This document shows, in pieces, positions 15,208-23,653 of a stretch of 32,642 bases of DNA; positions within the stretch are counted from its first letter, which is position 1; each line of letters begins with the position of its first letter. The position numbers were made by a program, and so were the translations under genes. Source of the DNA: CAYWWY01 sp964462525 (GTDB taxonomy: Bacteria; Thermotogota; Thermotogae; MWEM01); contig CAYWWY010000016.1 of the NCBI GenBank assembly GCA_964462525.1, positions 1 to 32,642 on the forward strand. Direction: 5' to 3'. The notes below the pieces were generated by a model that was given only the letters and a program-made list of their open reading frames with translations, had not been told where the DNA came from and did no database searches.

Positions 15208-15846
15208 TCATTTGCTGGTATTGGGAAGAGGAGGCCCCCTGTTGATCCATCCGTCTAGGATAAAATCAGTTTTTTTCTTGACTGCTTTGAATACAGCTTC
15301 CACACTGCAATGATCATCAAACAGGAACCCCATCATTTCAAAGATCATGGCAGAAAAAACCGCTGAAGCTGCTAAATGGGTATCGCAGGGTTTCATGATT
15401 CCTTCTTTGACCCATCGGTCAAAGATCGATTGCATTTCTTCCAAATATCGGTAATCAAAGGAAGCAAGTTCTTTGACTAAAGGAGATTCTTTTTGGTATA
15501 ACCCCAAAAAGACCGCTAGAATTTGGCGCATGGTATCTTTTGGGTAAGAAAAGAAAACCTGGAGTTGGTTCGAAAGAAAGCGATGAAAATCTTCGATTGT
15601 TGGGCAAACGCTCTCTTGGATTACGGGTCCGGACATCGAATCCTGAAACCCAGCCACCATGGCTTCTAAAAAAAGACTGGCTTTATCGGGAAAATAGTTA
15701 TAAAGAGTCCCTTCCGCGATCCCTACTCGTTGAGTAATATCCCGCGTATTCGTCTCTTCATACCCTTTCTCCTGAAAAAATTCAAAGGCTACAGTCAAGA
15801 TTCGCTTCCGGATCTCTTCTTGTTTCTCTTTGCTGATCCTTGCCAT
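15208..15846 (-). CDS. TetR/AcrR-family transcriptional regulator
   Basis: 212 residues; the ATG at 15846 follows AAAGGAG. The N-terminal helix-turn-helix is clear: ILTVAFEFFQEKGYEETNTRDI, then VGIAEGTLYNYFPDKASLFLEAM. The C-terminal ligand and dimerisation domain is helical and family-specific, so the ligand cannot be read. The gene has a near-ideal promoter (15909-15937) followed by two overlapping palindromes (15879-15910) over the likely transcription start, as expected for autorepression. The lipoprotein gene downstream on the same strand (gap 132 bases) is a candidate co-regulated gene. Confidence 0.93.
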   Translation of the reverse strand: MARISKEKQEEIRKRILTVAFEFFQEKGYEETNTRDITQRVGIAEGTLYNYFPDKASLFLEAMVAGFQDSMSGPVIQESVCPTIEDFHRFLSNQLQVFFSYPKDTMRQILAVFLGLYQKESPLVKELASFDYRYLEEMQSIFDRWVKEGIMKPCDTHLAASAVFSAMIFEMMGFLFDDHCSVEAVFKAVKKKTDFILDGWINRGPPLPNTSK

Positions 15847-15878
15847 GGATACTCCTTTCTTTTAGAGGATTTTTATTA

Positions 15879-15910
15879 ATATGAAACGATTCATATGAGC
15901 TTGTTCATAT
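15879..15910 (-). promoter_or_regulatory. Twin overlapping TetR-type operators
   Basis: ATATGAAACGATTCATAT at 15879-15896 is an 18-bp palindrome with one mismatched pair. A second 18-bp palindrome with the same ends, ATATGA-N6-TCATAT, lies at 15893-15910, shifted by 14 bases. They cover the -10 edge and the start of the tetR-type gene, ideal for blocking transcription. Confidence 0.6.
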
Positions 15911-15937
15911 TATATACCTCTGACCGGAATTTGTCAA
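15909..15937 (-). promoter_or_regulatory. Consensus sigma70/sigmaA promoter of the TetR-family gene
   Basis: The minus strand carries perfect TTGACA (15932-15937) and TATAAT (15909-15914) with a 17-base spacer. The predicted start lies near 15902, inside the operator pair. Confidence 0.85.
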
Positions 15938-16034
15938 CCTGTAAATTCTTGATCTCTTTCCTTTTTTCCCAATTGAATCGGGTATCGATTGGGTTATAAG
16001 CAAGTCTCTTGAGAACCGCACGCATTGTAGTAGT

Positions 16035-16064
16035 TTGACATCAGCTATTTCATTGTGATAGACT
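16035..16064 (+). promoter_or_regulatory. Possible promoter for the repeat protein at 16312
   Basis: TTGACA at 16035-16040 and TAGACT at 16059-16064 have an 18-base spacer. A start here would leave an untranslated leader of about 240 bases before the ATG at 16312. I see no riboswitch in the leader. Confidence 0.3.
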
Positions 16065-16311
16065 ATAAGGAACACAAAGGGTCAGCTACTATACAATGAG
16101 AACAGGCAATTCGCGACTTTATCGAGTTGTTTGGTTTGTTCTTTGTTATCAACCCTTTCTTAGAAATCTGGACCTCTCAGCACCTTGCTTTACTCAGCAA
16201 GTCGAATTCTCAACCATTTTTGCTTTTTCGCAAAAAAAGGAGTGTCATGCTTTTGGCGCAATAACGCATTCAATCGTTGGCAGATCATTGAGAATGGAGG
16301 AGGTTTTCATC

Positions 16312-17448
16312 ATGTTAAGAAAGGTATTGGTGGGATTCATCGTTACTCTTTTGTTTGTGATATGTGTAGGAGCTTCCGAGCAAACGCATCAGGACTGGGA
16401 TGATTATCTGAAGTATTACTACTCACAGAGTCCGGAGAAAAGGGAAGAGATATGGGATGCGATGACGGAAGATCAAAGAACGAGTCTTTACAATGCCCAA
16501 GAAAGGGAATGGGATACCTACTATGAGACTCACTTCAAAGGACTCTCTTCTTCAGCGCAAGATGAAATTCTGGAACAGATGAATACCAATCAAAAGGCCT
16601 CTTTGGAGCGCGCGATCGAGCGGGCGAGTCAGTCTCCTTTTGTTATTGAAAACATGGACGAGTTCCTGGATTACTATAAAGCCCAAAACGCGAAGAAAAG
16701 GCAAGAGATATGGGATGCGATGACTGAGGTACAAAGAAAGGCTTTTTTTGATGTCCAGGAAAGAGAGTGGGATTCCTACTATGAATCCTATTTCAAAGAA
16801 CTCTCTTCTTTAGCGCAGGATGAAATCCTGGAGCAGATGGATGAGAATCAAAAGGCTGCTTTGGAGCGTGCGATTGAGCGAGCCAATCAGCCATCTTTGG
16901 TTTTTGATAGCATAGAAGACATAGACGAGTACCTCGATTATTATCAAGGCCAGGATGAAGAAAGGCAAAAAGCCTTATGGGACCGGTTGAGTGACGATCA
17001 GAAAGTGATGGTTACTCAAAGAGGCTGGGATAAATACCTCGAGGTTTTCGAGACATTCAGCAAAGAGCAAAAAGAAGAAATTGTAAGCCAGATGAGTCAT
17101 GAAGAACTGATCGCTCTTGGCGAAGCTATGATCCGGTCTGCTGGGACTTCACAGGCGTCCTATCCCAGGCATTCGCCCCTCTTTGAGTCCATGGAAGAAC
17201 AGGAAGCATACCAAAAATGGTACAAGAGTTTGACCGAAAAACAACGGGAAAATGCGGTTTTTCAAGATCCCAAGATTAAGGATTTTTTGGATGCCTATAT
17301 ATGGTCACTGGAATCTCAGGCGACGGAGTCTCAGGCGACCGGGGTCTTTGGAGGGGGCTCAATCATCATTTCGACAGAAGCCGAAAGCACATCCATACCT
17401 CTGGGCCCTGGCGAAGAGATTGCTCCACCTCCACAGGTAGATTATTGA
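16312..17448 (+). CDS. Secreted helical protein with 86-residue tandem repeats
   Basis: 378 residues from the ATG at 16312, which follows GGAGGAGG at eight bases; a longer frame from 16096 lacks an RBS and would bury the signal peptide. The signal peptide spans residues 1-21 (FVICVGA). Residues 28-113 and 114-199 are near-copies (EIWDAMTE-QR, QEREWD-YYE, LSS-AQDEILEQM, NQKA-LERAIERA). A third, worn copy lies at about 202-276 (LDYYQGQDEERQKALWDRL), and a weaker fourth piece follows (QKWYKSLTEKQRENAV). The C-tail is low-complexity and Pro-rich (GPGEEIAPPPQ). Composition is acidic and helical. I recognise no family. A secreted alpha-helical repeat scaffold is the most that can be said. Confidence 0.8.
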   Translation: MLRKVLVGFIVTLLFVICVGASEQTHQDWDDYLKYYYSQSPEKREEIWDAMTEDQRTSLYNAQEREWDTYYETHFKGLSSSAQDEILEQMNTNQKASLERAIERASQSPFVIENMDEFLDYYKAQNAKKRQEIWDAMTEVQRKAFFDVQEREWDSYYESYFKELSSLAQDEILEQMDENQKAALERAIERANQPSLVFDSIEDIDEYLDYYQGQDEERQKALWDRLSDDQKVMVTQRGWDKYLEVFETFSKEQKEEIVSQMSHEELIALGEAMIRSAGTSQASYPRHSPLFESMEEQEAYQKWYKSLTEKQRENAVFQDPKIKDFLDAYIWSLESQATESQATGVFGGGSIIISTEAESTSIPLGPGEEIAPPPQVDY

Positions 17449-17576
17449 GTACCATACCACATAGTGTTTCTAGATCAATAGGAGCTTTCGTTTAACTTCT
17501 CCATTTTGTGAAGAAGACCAGAAGTCTTGTTTTGCCTGTGATAGAGCTTGATCAAATAACAACAGGAGACTGAAAT

Positions 17577-18380
17577 ATGGAATGGAAGCATTATACCCAA
17601 GCCAATCGAGACGCATGGAACGAAGTCGCCCCTATCCATAAAAAGAACCGGGATATAGATCTTGCGTTTGCCTTTCAAGACCCGTCTTTTCAAACATTGG
17701 ATGAAAGGATTACCCAAAAGATGAACCGGTTGGGCCTTACGGGAAAACGAGTGGCCCAACTCAGCTGCAACAACGGCCGTGAAGTCATTTCCATGACGCG
17801 GTTGGGCGCAGCGTATGGGATGGGGTTTGATATTTCGGACCTGGCGATTGAAGAGGCGGATCAGTTGAAAAAAGCTGCAAAGGCTCCTTGTGATTTTGTT
17901 TGTATCGATGCGATGGAGATCGAACCCACTCAATATCCCCCATTCGATTTGGTGTATATTTCGGTGGGAGCGCTCGCTTGGATACCTGATTTGCAGCAGT
18001 ATTTCCGCATCGCTTCAGAATTGCTTCAACAAGGAGGCCATCTTGTTGTGTACGAAATCCATCCGTTCACGTACATGATGGCTGTGCCTGGAGAAGATAT
18101 GTACACAGATCCATGGCGCATTTCTTACTCGTATTTTCACCGTTCGGTGATGGTCAACGAGGATGGATTGGACTACTACGGGAATTCTGAATACGATGCC
18201 AAACCAAGCTATGAGTTCCCGTACACCTTTTCCGGAATCTTTCAAGCAATTCTTGGAAATGGTTTTTCGTTGGAGGAATTGGAAGAGTTTCCGGAGGATG
18301 TGTCCAATGGATTCGATCATCTGGACGGTTCTTTCGAGGTTCCTCTATGTTTTACCCTGATCGCGAGAAAAGGATTATGA
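17577..18380 (+). CDS. Class I SAM-dependent methyltransferase
   Basis: 267 residues; the ATG follows AGGAGA. A Rossmann methyltransferase core is visible: motif I as VAQLSCNNGREV (a variant of the usual D/E-x-GxGxG, with CNNG in the loop), an acidic partner near GMGFDIS, then DFVCIDAMEI and PFDLVYISVGALAWIPDLQQYF (motifs II-III), and GGHLVVYEIHPF. The family is close to the UbiE/Methyltransf_11 or _25 groups common in Bacillota and Actinobacteria. No substrate can be assigned. It is followed by the unknown gene at 18447 on the same strand, with a 66-base gap. Confidence 0.85.
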   Translation: MEWKHYTQANRDAWNEVAPIHKKNRDIDLAFAFQDPSFQTLDERITQKMNRLGLTGKRVAQLSCNNGREVISMTRLGAAYGMGFDISDLAIEEADQLKKAAKAPCDFVCIDAMEIEPTQYPPFDLVYISVGALAWIPDLQQYFRIASELLQQGGHLVVYEIHPFTYMMAVPGEDMYTDPWRISYSYFHRSVMVNEDGLDYYGNSEYDAKPSYEFPYTFSGIFQAILGNGFSLEELEEFPEDVSNGFDHLDGSFEVPLCFTLIARKGL

Positions 18381-18446
18381 GTAGCTGCATTAGGGAGATA
18401 TTCGCCCAATCCCGGCCAACATGTCTGTCTTCATCAAAATCAATCC

Positions 18447-19298
18447 ATGGGAAAAGAAGATATTGAACAACATCTTCTTATACAACCGAGAGATAGGGGA
18501 AGGTTCGCTTTGCAGATCAACCTAGAAAAGCGAGTTTTCACGCCCAAAGAGACGGAATGGATCATCAAAAAGCTGAAAGAGTCTTCAGAAAAGGGGTTTG
18601 TTGTTGCCCGAAAGGAAAACAACCCTTCGCTCATGGCTTCGTTTTCGGGGGTGGAAGCAAAAGGGATTTCGCCAAAGTGGAACGTGAAGATCTACACACA
18701 CAATCGGAAAAAGAACGGGCACAGCCTGGTATGTGTGGATCTTCAAGTGCTGCAAATGCTGCTGGAGGAAACCTATGAAGGTTTTTCTCCGCCCGACCTT
18801 CAGCTCTTGAGAATCGACGATGCGGGGTGGGGTTTTCCATTGTGTGGCGTGATGGTTGGCGTTTCTGACGAAACGGAAGTTAAGACGGCGGTTGTCCCGG
18901 TTGAGTACTTCAGAAATGGCGGTCCCCACGACTTTGCTTCGGGCGACTATTTGAGAAAATACACAGAATTGGGTTTCGATCTGCTTGATCAATTTACGGC
19001 AACCCCTCAAACCCATCGAGTCGAGATTTGCACAGGGTACATCAATCAGCCACTTCGGGACGAGCTCAGAAAGATAGGGTACGATGTCCGAGTGGTTGAA
19101 ATCAAAGGAACCCTCCAGGATCAGCTTGAAAAGAGATTTCAAGCCTATGTGCGTCAAGAAGTGGGTGTAGATATCTACTATGATCCCAAAGGGATGAATA
19201 AGCCGGGAATTCCGCGAGAATACAGGAAAACCCTGGCATATGGACAAAAGAACTGTCCGCACCTGATCAAGACGGGATGGAAATCAATCACAGGATGA
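18447..19298 (+). CDS. Conserved-looking protein of unknown function
   Basis: 283 residues from an ATG at 18447 with only a weak upstream RBS, so the start may be wrong. No signal peptide or membrane segment, so cytoplasmic. The central part (LLRIDDAGWGFPLCGVMVGV) and the later segment (HRVEICTGYINQPLRDEL, then YDVRVVEIKGTLQDQLEKRF) alternate strands and helices like an RNase-H-like alpha/beta fold with an early acidic pair, but this is only an impression. The C-terminus is basic (CPHLIKTGWKS). Codon use is like its neighbours. It may be co-transcribed with the methyltransferase at 17577. Confidence 0.65.
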   Translation: MGKEDIEQHLLIQPRDRGRFALQINLEKRVFTPKETEWIIKKLKESSEKGFVVARKENNPSLMASFSGVEAKGISPKWNVKIYTHNRKKNGHSLVCVDLQVLQMLLEETYEGFSPPDLQLLRIDDAGWGFPLCGVMVGVSDETEVKTAVVPVEYFRNGGPHDFASGDYLRKYTELGFDLLDQFTATPQTHRVEICTGYINQPLRDELRKIGYDVRVVEIKGTLQDQLEKRFQAYVRQEVGVDIYYDPKGMNKPGIPREYRKTLAYGQKNCPHLIKTGWKSITG

Positions 19299-19340
19299 AA
19301 GGAAGATATGGCTATAGTTGGAATATCGATGAATAGCTTA

Positions 19341-19730
19341 CTATAGGCCAGCTGCGTGCTCTCCAGCGATGAAGATTTCGTGGGTAATCGTTACAGAAAA
19401 AGACTCGTTCACCTGCCAATAATCCCGCCAAATACCCCCACCCCAATCCCACCACCAAGATTGATCGATGGGGAGTCTTCTGTAGATCCGGATAATGGTT
19501 CCATGGGCAATGGGTTGGGTTTCATAGGGTCCGCCCCCGAAGTACGAATCCTGTAGAACCCAAGGTCCTTCAGAAGAGGATGAGACGTATAGGTCGATGA
19601 TTGCTCCGCTGGTGTTGGTAATCGTGATGGTCCAGGGGCCAACTTGGAAAACCCCGACGCAAGCAGTGATCAGGACGATAAGAAGCATGGAGAACAGCAG
19701 CATTATACCGACCTTCATTCGTTTGTTCAT
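19341..19730 (-). CDS. Small lipoprotein, duplicate copy A
   Basis: 129 residues from the ATG at 19730, which has AAAGGAGGTGAATCC upstream. The lipobox is LITAC. The mature part is beta-rich and aromatic (GPWTITITNTSGAIIDLYVS, then PIDQSWWWDWGGG). The family is unknown; an Ig-like or jelly-roll binding domain is conceivable. It is almost identical to 21047-21466 up to VNESFSVTIT, after which the C-termini differ (ITHEIFIAGEHAAGL here). A shared -10 (TATAAT) lies about 67 bases upstream of each copy. Confidence 0.8.
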   Translation of the reverse strand: MNKRMKVGIMLLFSMLLIVLITACVGVFQVGPWTITITNTSGAIIDLYVSSSSEGPWVLQDSYFGGGPYETQPIAHGTIIRIYRRLPIDQSWWWDWGGGIWRDYWQVNESFSVTITHEIFIAGEHAAGL

Positions 19731-19747
19731 GGATTCACCTCCTTTCC
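19383..19747 (-). repeat. Direct repeat A (lipoprotein gene body)
   Basis: These 365 bases recur at 21119-21483 in the same orientation with only a handful of mismatches. Beyond both edges similarity drops abruptly to a level that suggests older homology. This is the pattern of a gene-conversion tract over an older duplication. Confidence 0.85.
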
Positions 19748-19796
19748 CGTTCGTCGCAAAATCACAAACCAATGGGGAGGATCTAACCCTATCACC

Positions 19797-19802
19797 ATTA
19801 TA
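19797..19802 (-). promoter_or_regulatory. Candidate -10 of lipoprotein copy A
   Basis: TATAAT on the minus strand, 66 bases before the ATG at 19730. The same element stands at almost the same distance before copy B even though the surrounding upstream sequence has diverged. No clear -35 is seen. Confidence 0.4.
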
Positions 19803-19946
19803 CACCTTTTTCACAGAAAATTTACCCTCTCCAGTCATAAGAATCATAACCGCTCGCCTGCGGATTATCGACCACACGCTCTGAGTTCTGTTTAATACGA
19901 TCATAACCACAAGCAATCAAATAAAAAAAGCGAAGGGGGGATAAAA

Positions 19947-20702
19947 ATGATAAATTCAGAACTTTATCCAGTAATATTTAAAAGAAAATCTATACGAAAA
20001 TTTACAAATAAACCATTAGATCAATCTCTTATGGAAAAATTAAAGAATCATATTAGCAAACTAGAACCTTTATTTGAAAATATTAAAACTGAGGTTGCTA
20101 TATTAGGAGAAAATGAAATTGGCGGTATTTTTTCAATCAAAGCGCCACACTATATAGCAATTTATTCTGAAGAAAAAGAAGGGTATTTGTTAAATAGTGG
20201 ATATATCCTACAACAATTTGATTTATATTTGTCGAAAGAAGGAATAGGAACAGTATGGTTGGGATTGGGAAAACCTCAAGAGAATCTTAATTCTAGAAAT
20301 GGGTTGAAATATGTAATTACAATAGGTTTTGGTAACGCAAATGAAGAGATTCATCGAAATACCGTTTCAGACTATAAGAGAAAAGAATTAAACGAAATAT
20401 CTTCCGCTAAAGGTGATGAAAAATTAATAGAGGTTGTAAGGTTAGCCCCATCTTCAACCAATAATCAGCCATGGTATTTGGAAGGATCAGAAAGTGAAAT
20501 AGATATTTATTGTAAAAGATTGAGTTTTGTTAAGAGCACGTTTTTTCCATTACTAAATAAGTTTCTTCCGATAGATATAGGTATTGCTTTATGCCATTTA
20601 ACAATCGCCGCGATATATCTTGAAAAAGAAATTGAATTTAGAAAAGATAATAAATCCAGTAACAAGAATTATGATTATATCATTACTGCATATATCAAAT
20701 AA
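19947..20702 (+). CDS. Nitroreductase-family protein (TM1586 type), AT-rich
   Basis: 251 residues; the ATG follows AAGGGGGGAT. The sequence fits the two-lobed TM1586-type nitroreductase family: RKSIRKFTNKPLD at the N-terminus (FMN phosphate-binding region), YILQQFDLYLSKEGIGTVWLG in the first lobe, VVRLAPSSTNNQPWYL and DIGIALCHLTIAAIYL in the second. Length is usual for the family, which presumably binds FMN and reduces small oxidised substrates. Base composition is clearly more AT-rich than all neighbours, with many ATA, AGA and TTA codons, and it sits between the two lipoprotein copies. Both facts suggest acquisition by transfer. Confidence 0.82.
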   Translation: MINSELYPVIFKRKSIRKFTNKPLDQSLMEKLKNHISKLEPLFENIKTEVAILGENEIGGIFSIKAPHYIAIYSEEKEGYLLNSGYILQQFDLYLSKEGIGTVWLGLGKPQENLNSRNGLKYVITIGFGNANEEIHRNTVSDYKRKELNEISSAKGDEKLIEVVRLAPSSTNNQPWYLEGSESEIDIYCKRLSFVKSTFFPLLNKFLPIDIGIALCHLTIAAIYLEKEIEFRKDNKSSNKNYDYIITAYIK

Positions 20703-21046
20703 AGGAAGTTCTAAAGGTCTATACGTCAAATAATCGCAAAACAGTAAGGCACGAACGCGCATCGTTCATGGAGTAAAAGAAGCAGATAGAAAAAGGAAAT
20801 CAAGATGGGAAAATAGGTTTGACGATACCCTATGTGCCCCGTTAACGAAGAATCAGTACCGAGTTTTTTTTACAGAAATCACTCTTTACCCCACGCATAG
20901 AAAATCCATTGCAAAAGATCAAGACACAACGATCATTTGCCATGAAGGAACGTGCAAAGGGGGAACCGAATGATTGGAAGCTTCAATACAGCTGGTTCAG
21001 TCAATCCGAAACTCGATTCATTACCGATTTCTGGCACTAACCTGTC
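20703..21046. other. Intergenic stretch with no gene recognised
   Basis: Between the nitroreductase-like gene and lipoprotein copy B I see only short frames without RBSs. There are no terminal inverted repeats or transposase remnants that would explain the AT-rich insertion. Confidence 0.45.
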
Positions 21047-21466
21047 TTAGAAGCCAACCAAAACCGCTTCGTTCAATAAGTGTTCTGCGGCCCGTTCGCT
21101 TACGACAATCATTCCGTCGGTAATCGTTACAGAAAAAGACTCGTTCACCTGCCAATAGTCCCGCCAAATACCCCCACCCCAATCCCACCACCAAGATTGA
21201 TCGATGGGGAGTCTTCTGTAGATCCGGATAATGGTTCCATGGGCAATGGGTTGGGTTTCATAGGGTCCGCCCCCGAAGTACGAATCCTGTAGAACCCAAG
21301 GTCCTTCAGAAGAGGATGAGACGTATAGGTCGATGATTGCTCCGCTGGTGTTGGTAATCGTGATGGTCCAGGGGCCAACTTGGAAAACCCCGACGCAAGC
21401 AGTGATCAGGACGATAAGAAGCATGGAGAACAGCAACATTATCCCGACCTTAATTCGTTTGTTCAT
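21047..21466 (-). CDS. Small lipoprotein, duplicate copy B
   Basis: 139 residues from the ATG at 21466 with AAAGGAGGTGAACCC upstream. The first 113 residues are the same as copy A except for Arg5 changed to Ile (signal MNKRIKVGIMLLF, lipobox LITAC, WWWDWGGG core). The tail differs and is ten residues longer (ITDGMIVVSERAAEHLLNEAV). The two tails can still be aligned loosely, so they are divergent homologs rather than unrelated sequence. Function unknown; lipid-anchored outside the membrane. Confidence 0.8.
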   Translation of the reverse strand: MNKRIKVGIMLLFSMLLIVLITACVGVFQVGPWTITITNTSGAIIDLYVSSSSEGPWVLQDSYFGGGPYETQPIAHGTIIRIYRRLPIDQSWWWDWGGGIWRDYWQVNESFSVTITDGMIVVSERAAEHLLNEAVLVGF

Positions 21467-21483
21467 GGGTTCACCTCCTTTCC
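21119..21483 (-). repeat. Direct repeat B (lipoprotein gene body)
   Basis: Second copy of the 365-base repeat at 19383-19747, offset by 1736 bases. Differences are few and mostly lie in the signal-peptide region and next to the start codon. Confidence 0.85.
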
Positions 21484-21533
21484 GATGCGCTGTGGAGTCA
21501 CAAGCAAAAAGGGATGATCTGAACTATATACTC

Positions 21534-21539
21534 ATTATA
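21534..21539 (-). promoter_or_regulatory. Candidate -10 of lipoprotein copy B
   Basis: TATAAT on the minus strand, 67 bases before the ATG at 21466, matching the position of the element before copy A. Confidence 0.4.
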
Positions 21540-21639
21540 CACAATTTTCGGAGAAATGAATCCTCAAAATCCAAAATGTACCAAAAGGGGATATCGAACC
21601 GATTCAGCCCCAAGGAAGGATGGTCCGGGATTTGGTTTT

Positions 21640-23517
21640 TTATCTTGCGCCTCCTTTTCGCCCTCCAAACCCACTTCCAGCTCTTCCAGCACCACTAGAA
21701 GCCCCCCCGGAAGACCTCCCGCCACCACCGGAAGTGATAGAAGGAAATTGAAAATTAAACCGCCACAATTTTGATATGTTACGCAAAGAACGAAAACTAT
21801 TGTTTATCTCAGAAATGCGGATATTATATAAGTTTTTATGGGCACTTTCGGCCATCCAACGATTATGAGGAATCAGTTTTTTCATGGCTGCGCTCACCTC
21901 GTCAGCAATTCCCAAAGCGGTTGCGTACACCAAGTATTCTTCCCATAGAACAACGGATTGGGGCGGGTGTTGGGAAAGATCGGAAAAATCCAGCAGGAAA
22001 GCCTTGAAGTTTTTCCACTTTCGATGGTACAACAGGCCTTCCTTGCTCCATTTTCCAAAGAGCGCTTTCGAGGTAAGCAATGGAGCTAACCCGCCAAAAA
22101 AATACAGGTACGATTCAAAAAGCGAAAATCCCAGTAAATGGGGTGTATTATCTCCTGCAATTGCTGCGGGAAGGAAGAAAGAAACGAAAATGGTGATCAA
22201 TGCAAAGGGTTTGACCATCCAATTGGGTTTATCGGAGAAGAATTTCCAATTTTTGACAATCTCAAGAACCTCTTGTTCATAGTTTCGTACTGCTTCGTAA
22301 TATCTCGCTGCAATCTTTCTGGAAGCTCTTGTATCATCCCGCATACTTACTATCAGGTCATCGGTATCTACTTCCCCTTTTGTTGCAATCGATTCGAGAA
22401 AATACAGGAATCGGCGTTCGATCTGATGCATATTCTCTGCGTTGAAATTGGGGATGATCTTGATAACTGGCCTGAAGCCCTTCGTCGTAATATCAATCGC
22501 GTTCAAGCGATAAAGGTTCATCACCATCGCTCCAAACCCATCGTGATCCGGCTTTCGAAACATCGTTTTTGCGACAACGTTGATGAAGATTGGAGGATCA
22601 TGGCTCGGTATCTCGCGCTCATAAATGGCGTGGTATTCAAGATTCGGGTTTTTGAACAGCCAATAGAATAGAGCAAGAAAGGCTCCATAAATGATGAGAT
22701 AGATCCATGGATTCAGGATTTTCGCCCGGATCGACAATCGATACGCTTCCGCTTCCTTGTGTACATCCTTCCAATCCAGCTTCCGGTTTTGCGCTGCGTA
22801 TGGGGGAAGCGTTTCCGGTTTGGAAAAAAGAATCCGAGCCTCTCCAAAGGCATAGGGTGGAAGCGATGCCATAAAGACACTGATCTCATTCCATTTGCCG
22901 TCTTCCGTTTCATTCTTGATCCACTGTACAGGAGGATGGGTATAAGCCTTTTCAAAAAAGAAGGCAGTCGGATATCGGAGGATATACTGGATGTTGGATA
23001 CGGGAGCATCCCACTCACCCCAGAATTGAGGAAAAAACTGCATCACATCCTCTCCAACCTCCAAAGCATTCGCCATGGAGTAATGAATATGGAGGGTGAT
23101 GACAGGATGGGTTTTGGGATTGATACGTATTTCCGATTGAGGAGGGGTCAACCAGATTTCCGCTTCAACAAGCATACTGCTTTCTCTAGGGTATTGAATT
23201 GTGTGGGGTTGGAGGTCTTCTGTCCATATTTCGACCGAACTGATCGCTCCGCTCCTACCCGGTTCAAACACTTGATATAGCATTTGGTAGGGCTTTCTCA
23301 TTGAATAGGTGATCATTTCATTGACGATTAATGATCCATCAGGTTGGAGTTCATGGATAATTGTGGCTTGAGAGATGGAGTATACGGAATGGAAAAACCA
23401 TGAAGAGTACAAGTTTGCAGGTCTACAGGACCCATGGAATAAAAGAAACACAGCGATCAGAAACACCGCCAACAGCACCTTTTTGTCCAGAAGCCTTTTT
23501 GTCCATTTCCTGAGCAT
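21640..23517 (-). CDS. DUF2207-type membrane protein with Gly-rich tail
   Basis: 625 residues from the ATG at 23517, which follows AAGGAGGG; a longer frame to 23553 would place the RBS inside. An N-terminal membrane helix (VLLAVFLIAVFLLFHG) is followed by an extracytoplasmic domain typical of the YciQ/DUF2207 family (ATIIHELQPDGSLIVNEMITY at its start, matching the usual opening). A membrane segment (PWIYLIIYGAFLALFYWLF) precedes a cytoplasmic region (DGFGAMVMNLYRLNAIDI, a winged-helix-like segment of the family). Two more helices follow (FALITIFVSFFLPAAIAG and SLFESYLYFFGGLAPLL). The end is a Gly/Ser/Arg-rich tail (SGGGGRSSGGASSGAG), also usual here. The role of the family is unknown. It lies downstream of the LRR/FGE cluster on the same strand. 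Confidence 0.88.
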   Translation of the reverse strand: MLRKWTKRLLDKKVLLAVFLIAVFLLFHGSCRPANLYSSWFFHSVYSISQATIIHELQPDGSLIVNEMITYSMRKPYQMLYQVFEPGRSGAISSVEIWTEDLQPHTIQYPRESSMLVEAEIWLTPPQSEIRINPKTHPVITLHIHYSMANALEVGEDVMQFFPQFWGEWDAPVSNIQYILRYPTAFFFEKAYTHPPVQWIKNETEDGKWNEISVFMASLPPYAFGEARILFSKPETLPPYAAQNRKLDWKDVHKEAEAYRLSIRAKILNPWIYLIIYGAFLALFYWLFKNPNLEYHAIYEREIPSHDPPIFINVVAKTMFRKPDHDGFGAMVMNLYRLNAIDITTKGFRPVIKIIPNFNAENMHQIERRFLYFLESIATKGEVDTDDLIVSMRDDTRASRKIAARYYEAVRNYEQEVLEIVKNWKFFSDKPNWMVKPFALITIFVSFFLPAAIAGDNTPHLLGFSLFESYLYFFGGLAPLLTSKALFGKWSKEGLLYHRKWKNFKAFLLDFSDLSQHPPQSVVLWEEYLVYATALGIADEVSAAMKKLIPHNRWMAESAHKNLYNIRISEINNSFRSLRNISKLWRFNFQFPSITSGGGGRSSGGASSGAGRAGSGFGGRKGGAR

Positions 23518-23653
23518 GCTTCCCTCCTTCTTGGCGTGATCCACCGGAATCAACGGTAACTATCTGCCTCCGTAGTTATGGGTGCTTGAGGTCTATTCTA
23601 CATACGAAAGATGCGTTTTTTCAATGAGTTTTTGATAACGCGCAGTTCAAAGC

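Noticed and set aside
16096..16311. Upstream extension of the repeat-protein ORF
   Set aside because: The ATG at 16096 lacks a good RBS and the signal peptide begins at 16312 right after GGAGGAGG.
19341..21483. Direct repeats as ends of an insertion sequence or composite transposon
   Set aside because: The repeats are lipoprotein genes with their own RBS; no transposase, terminal inverted repeats or target-site duplication is visible between or around them.
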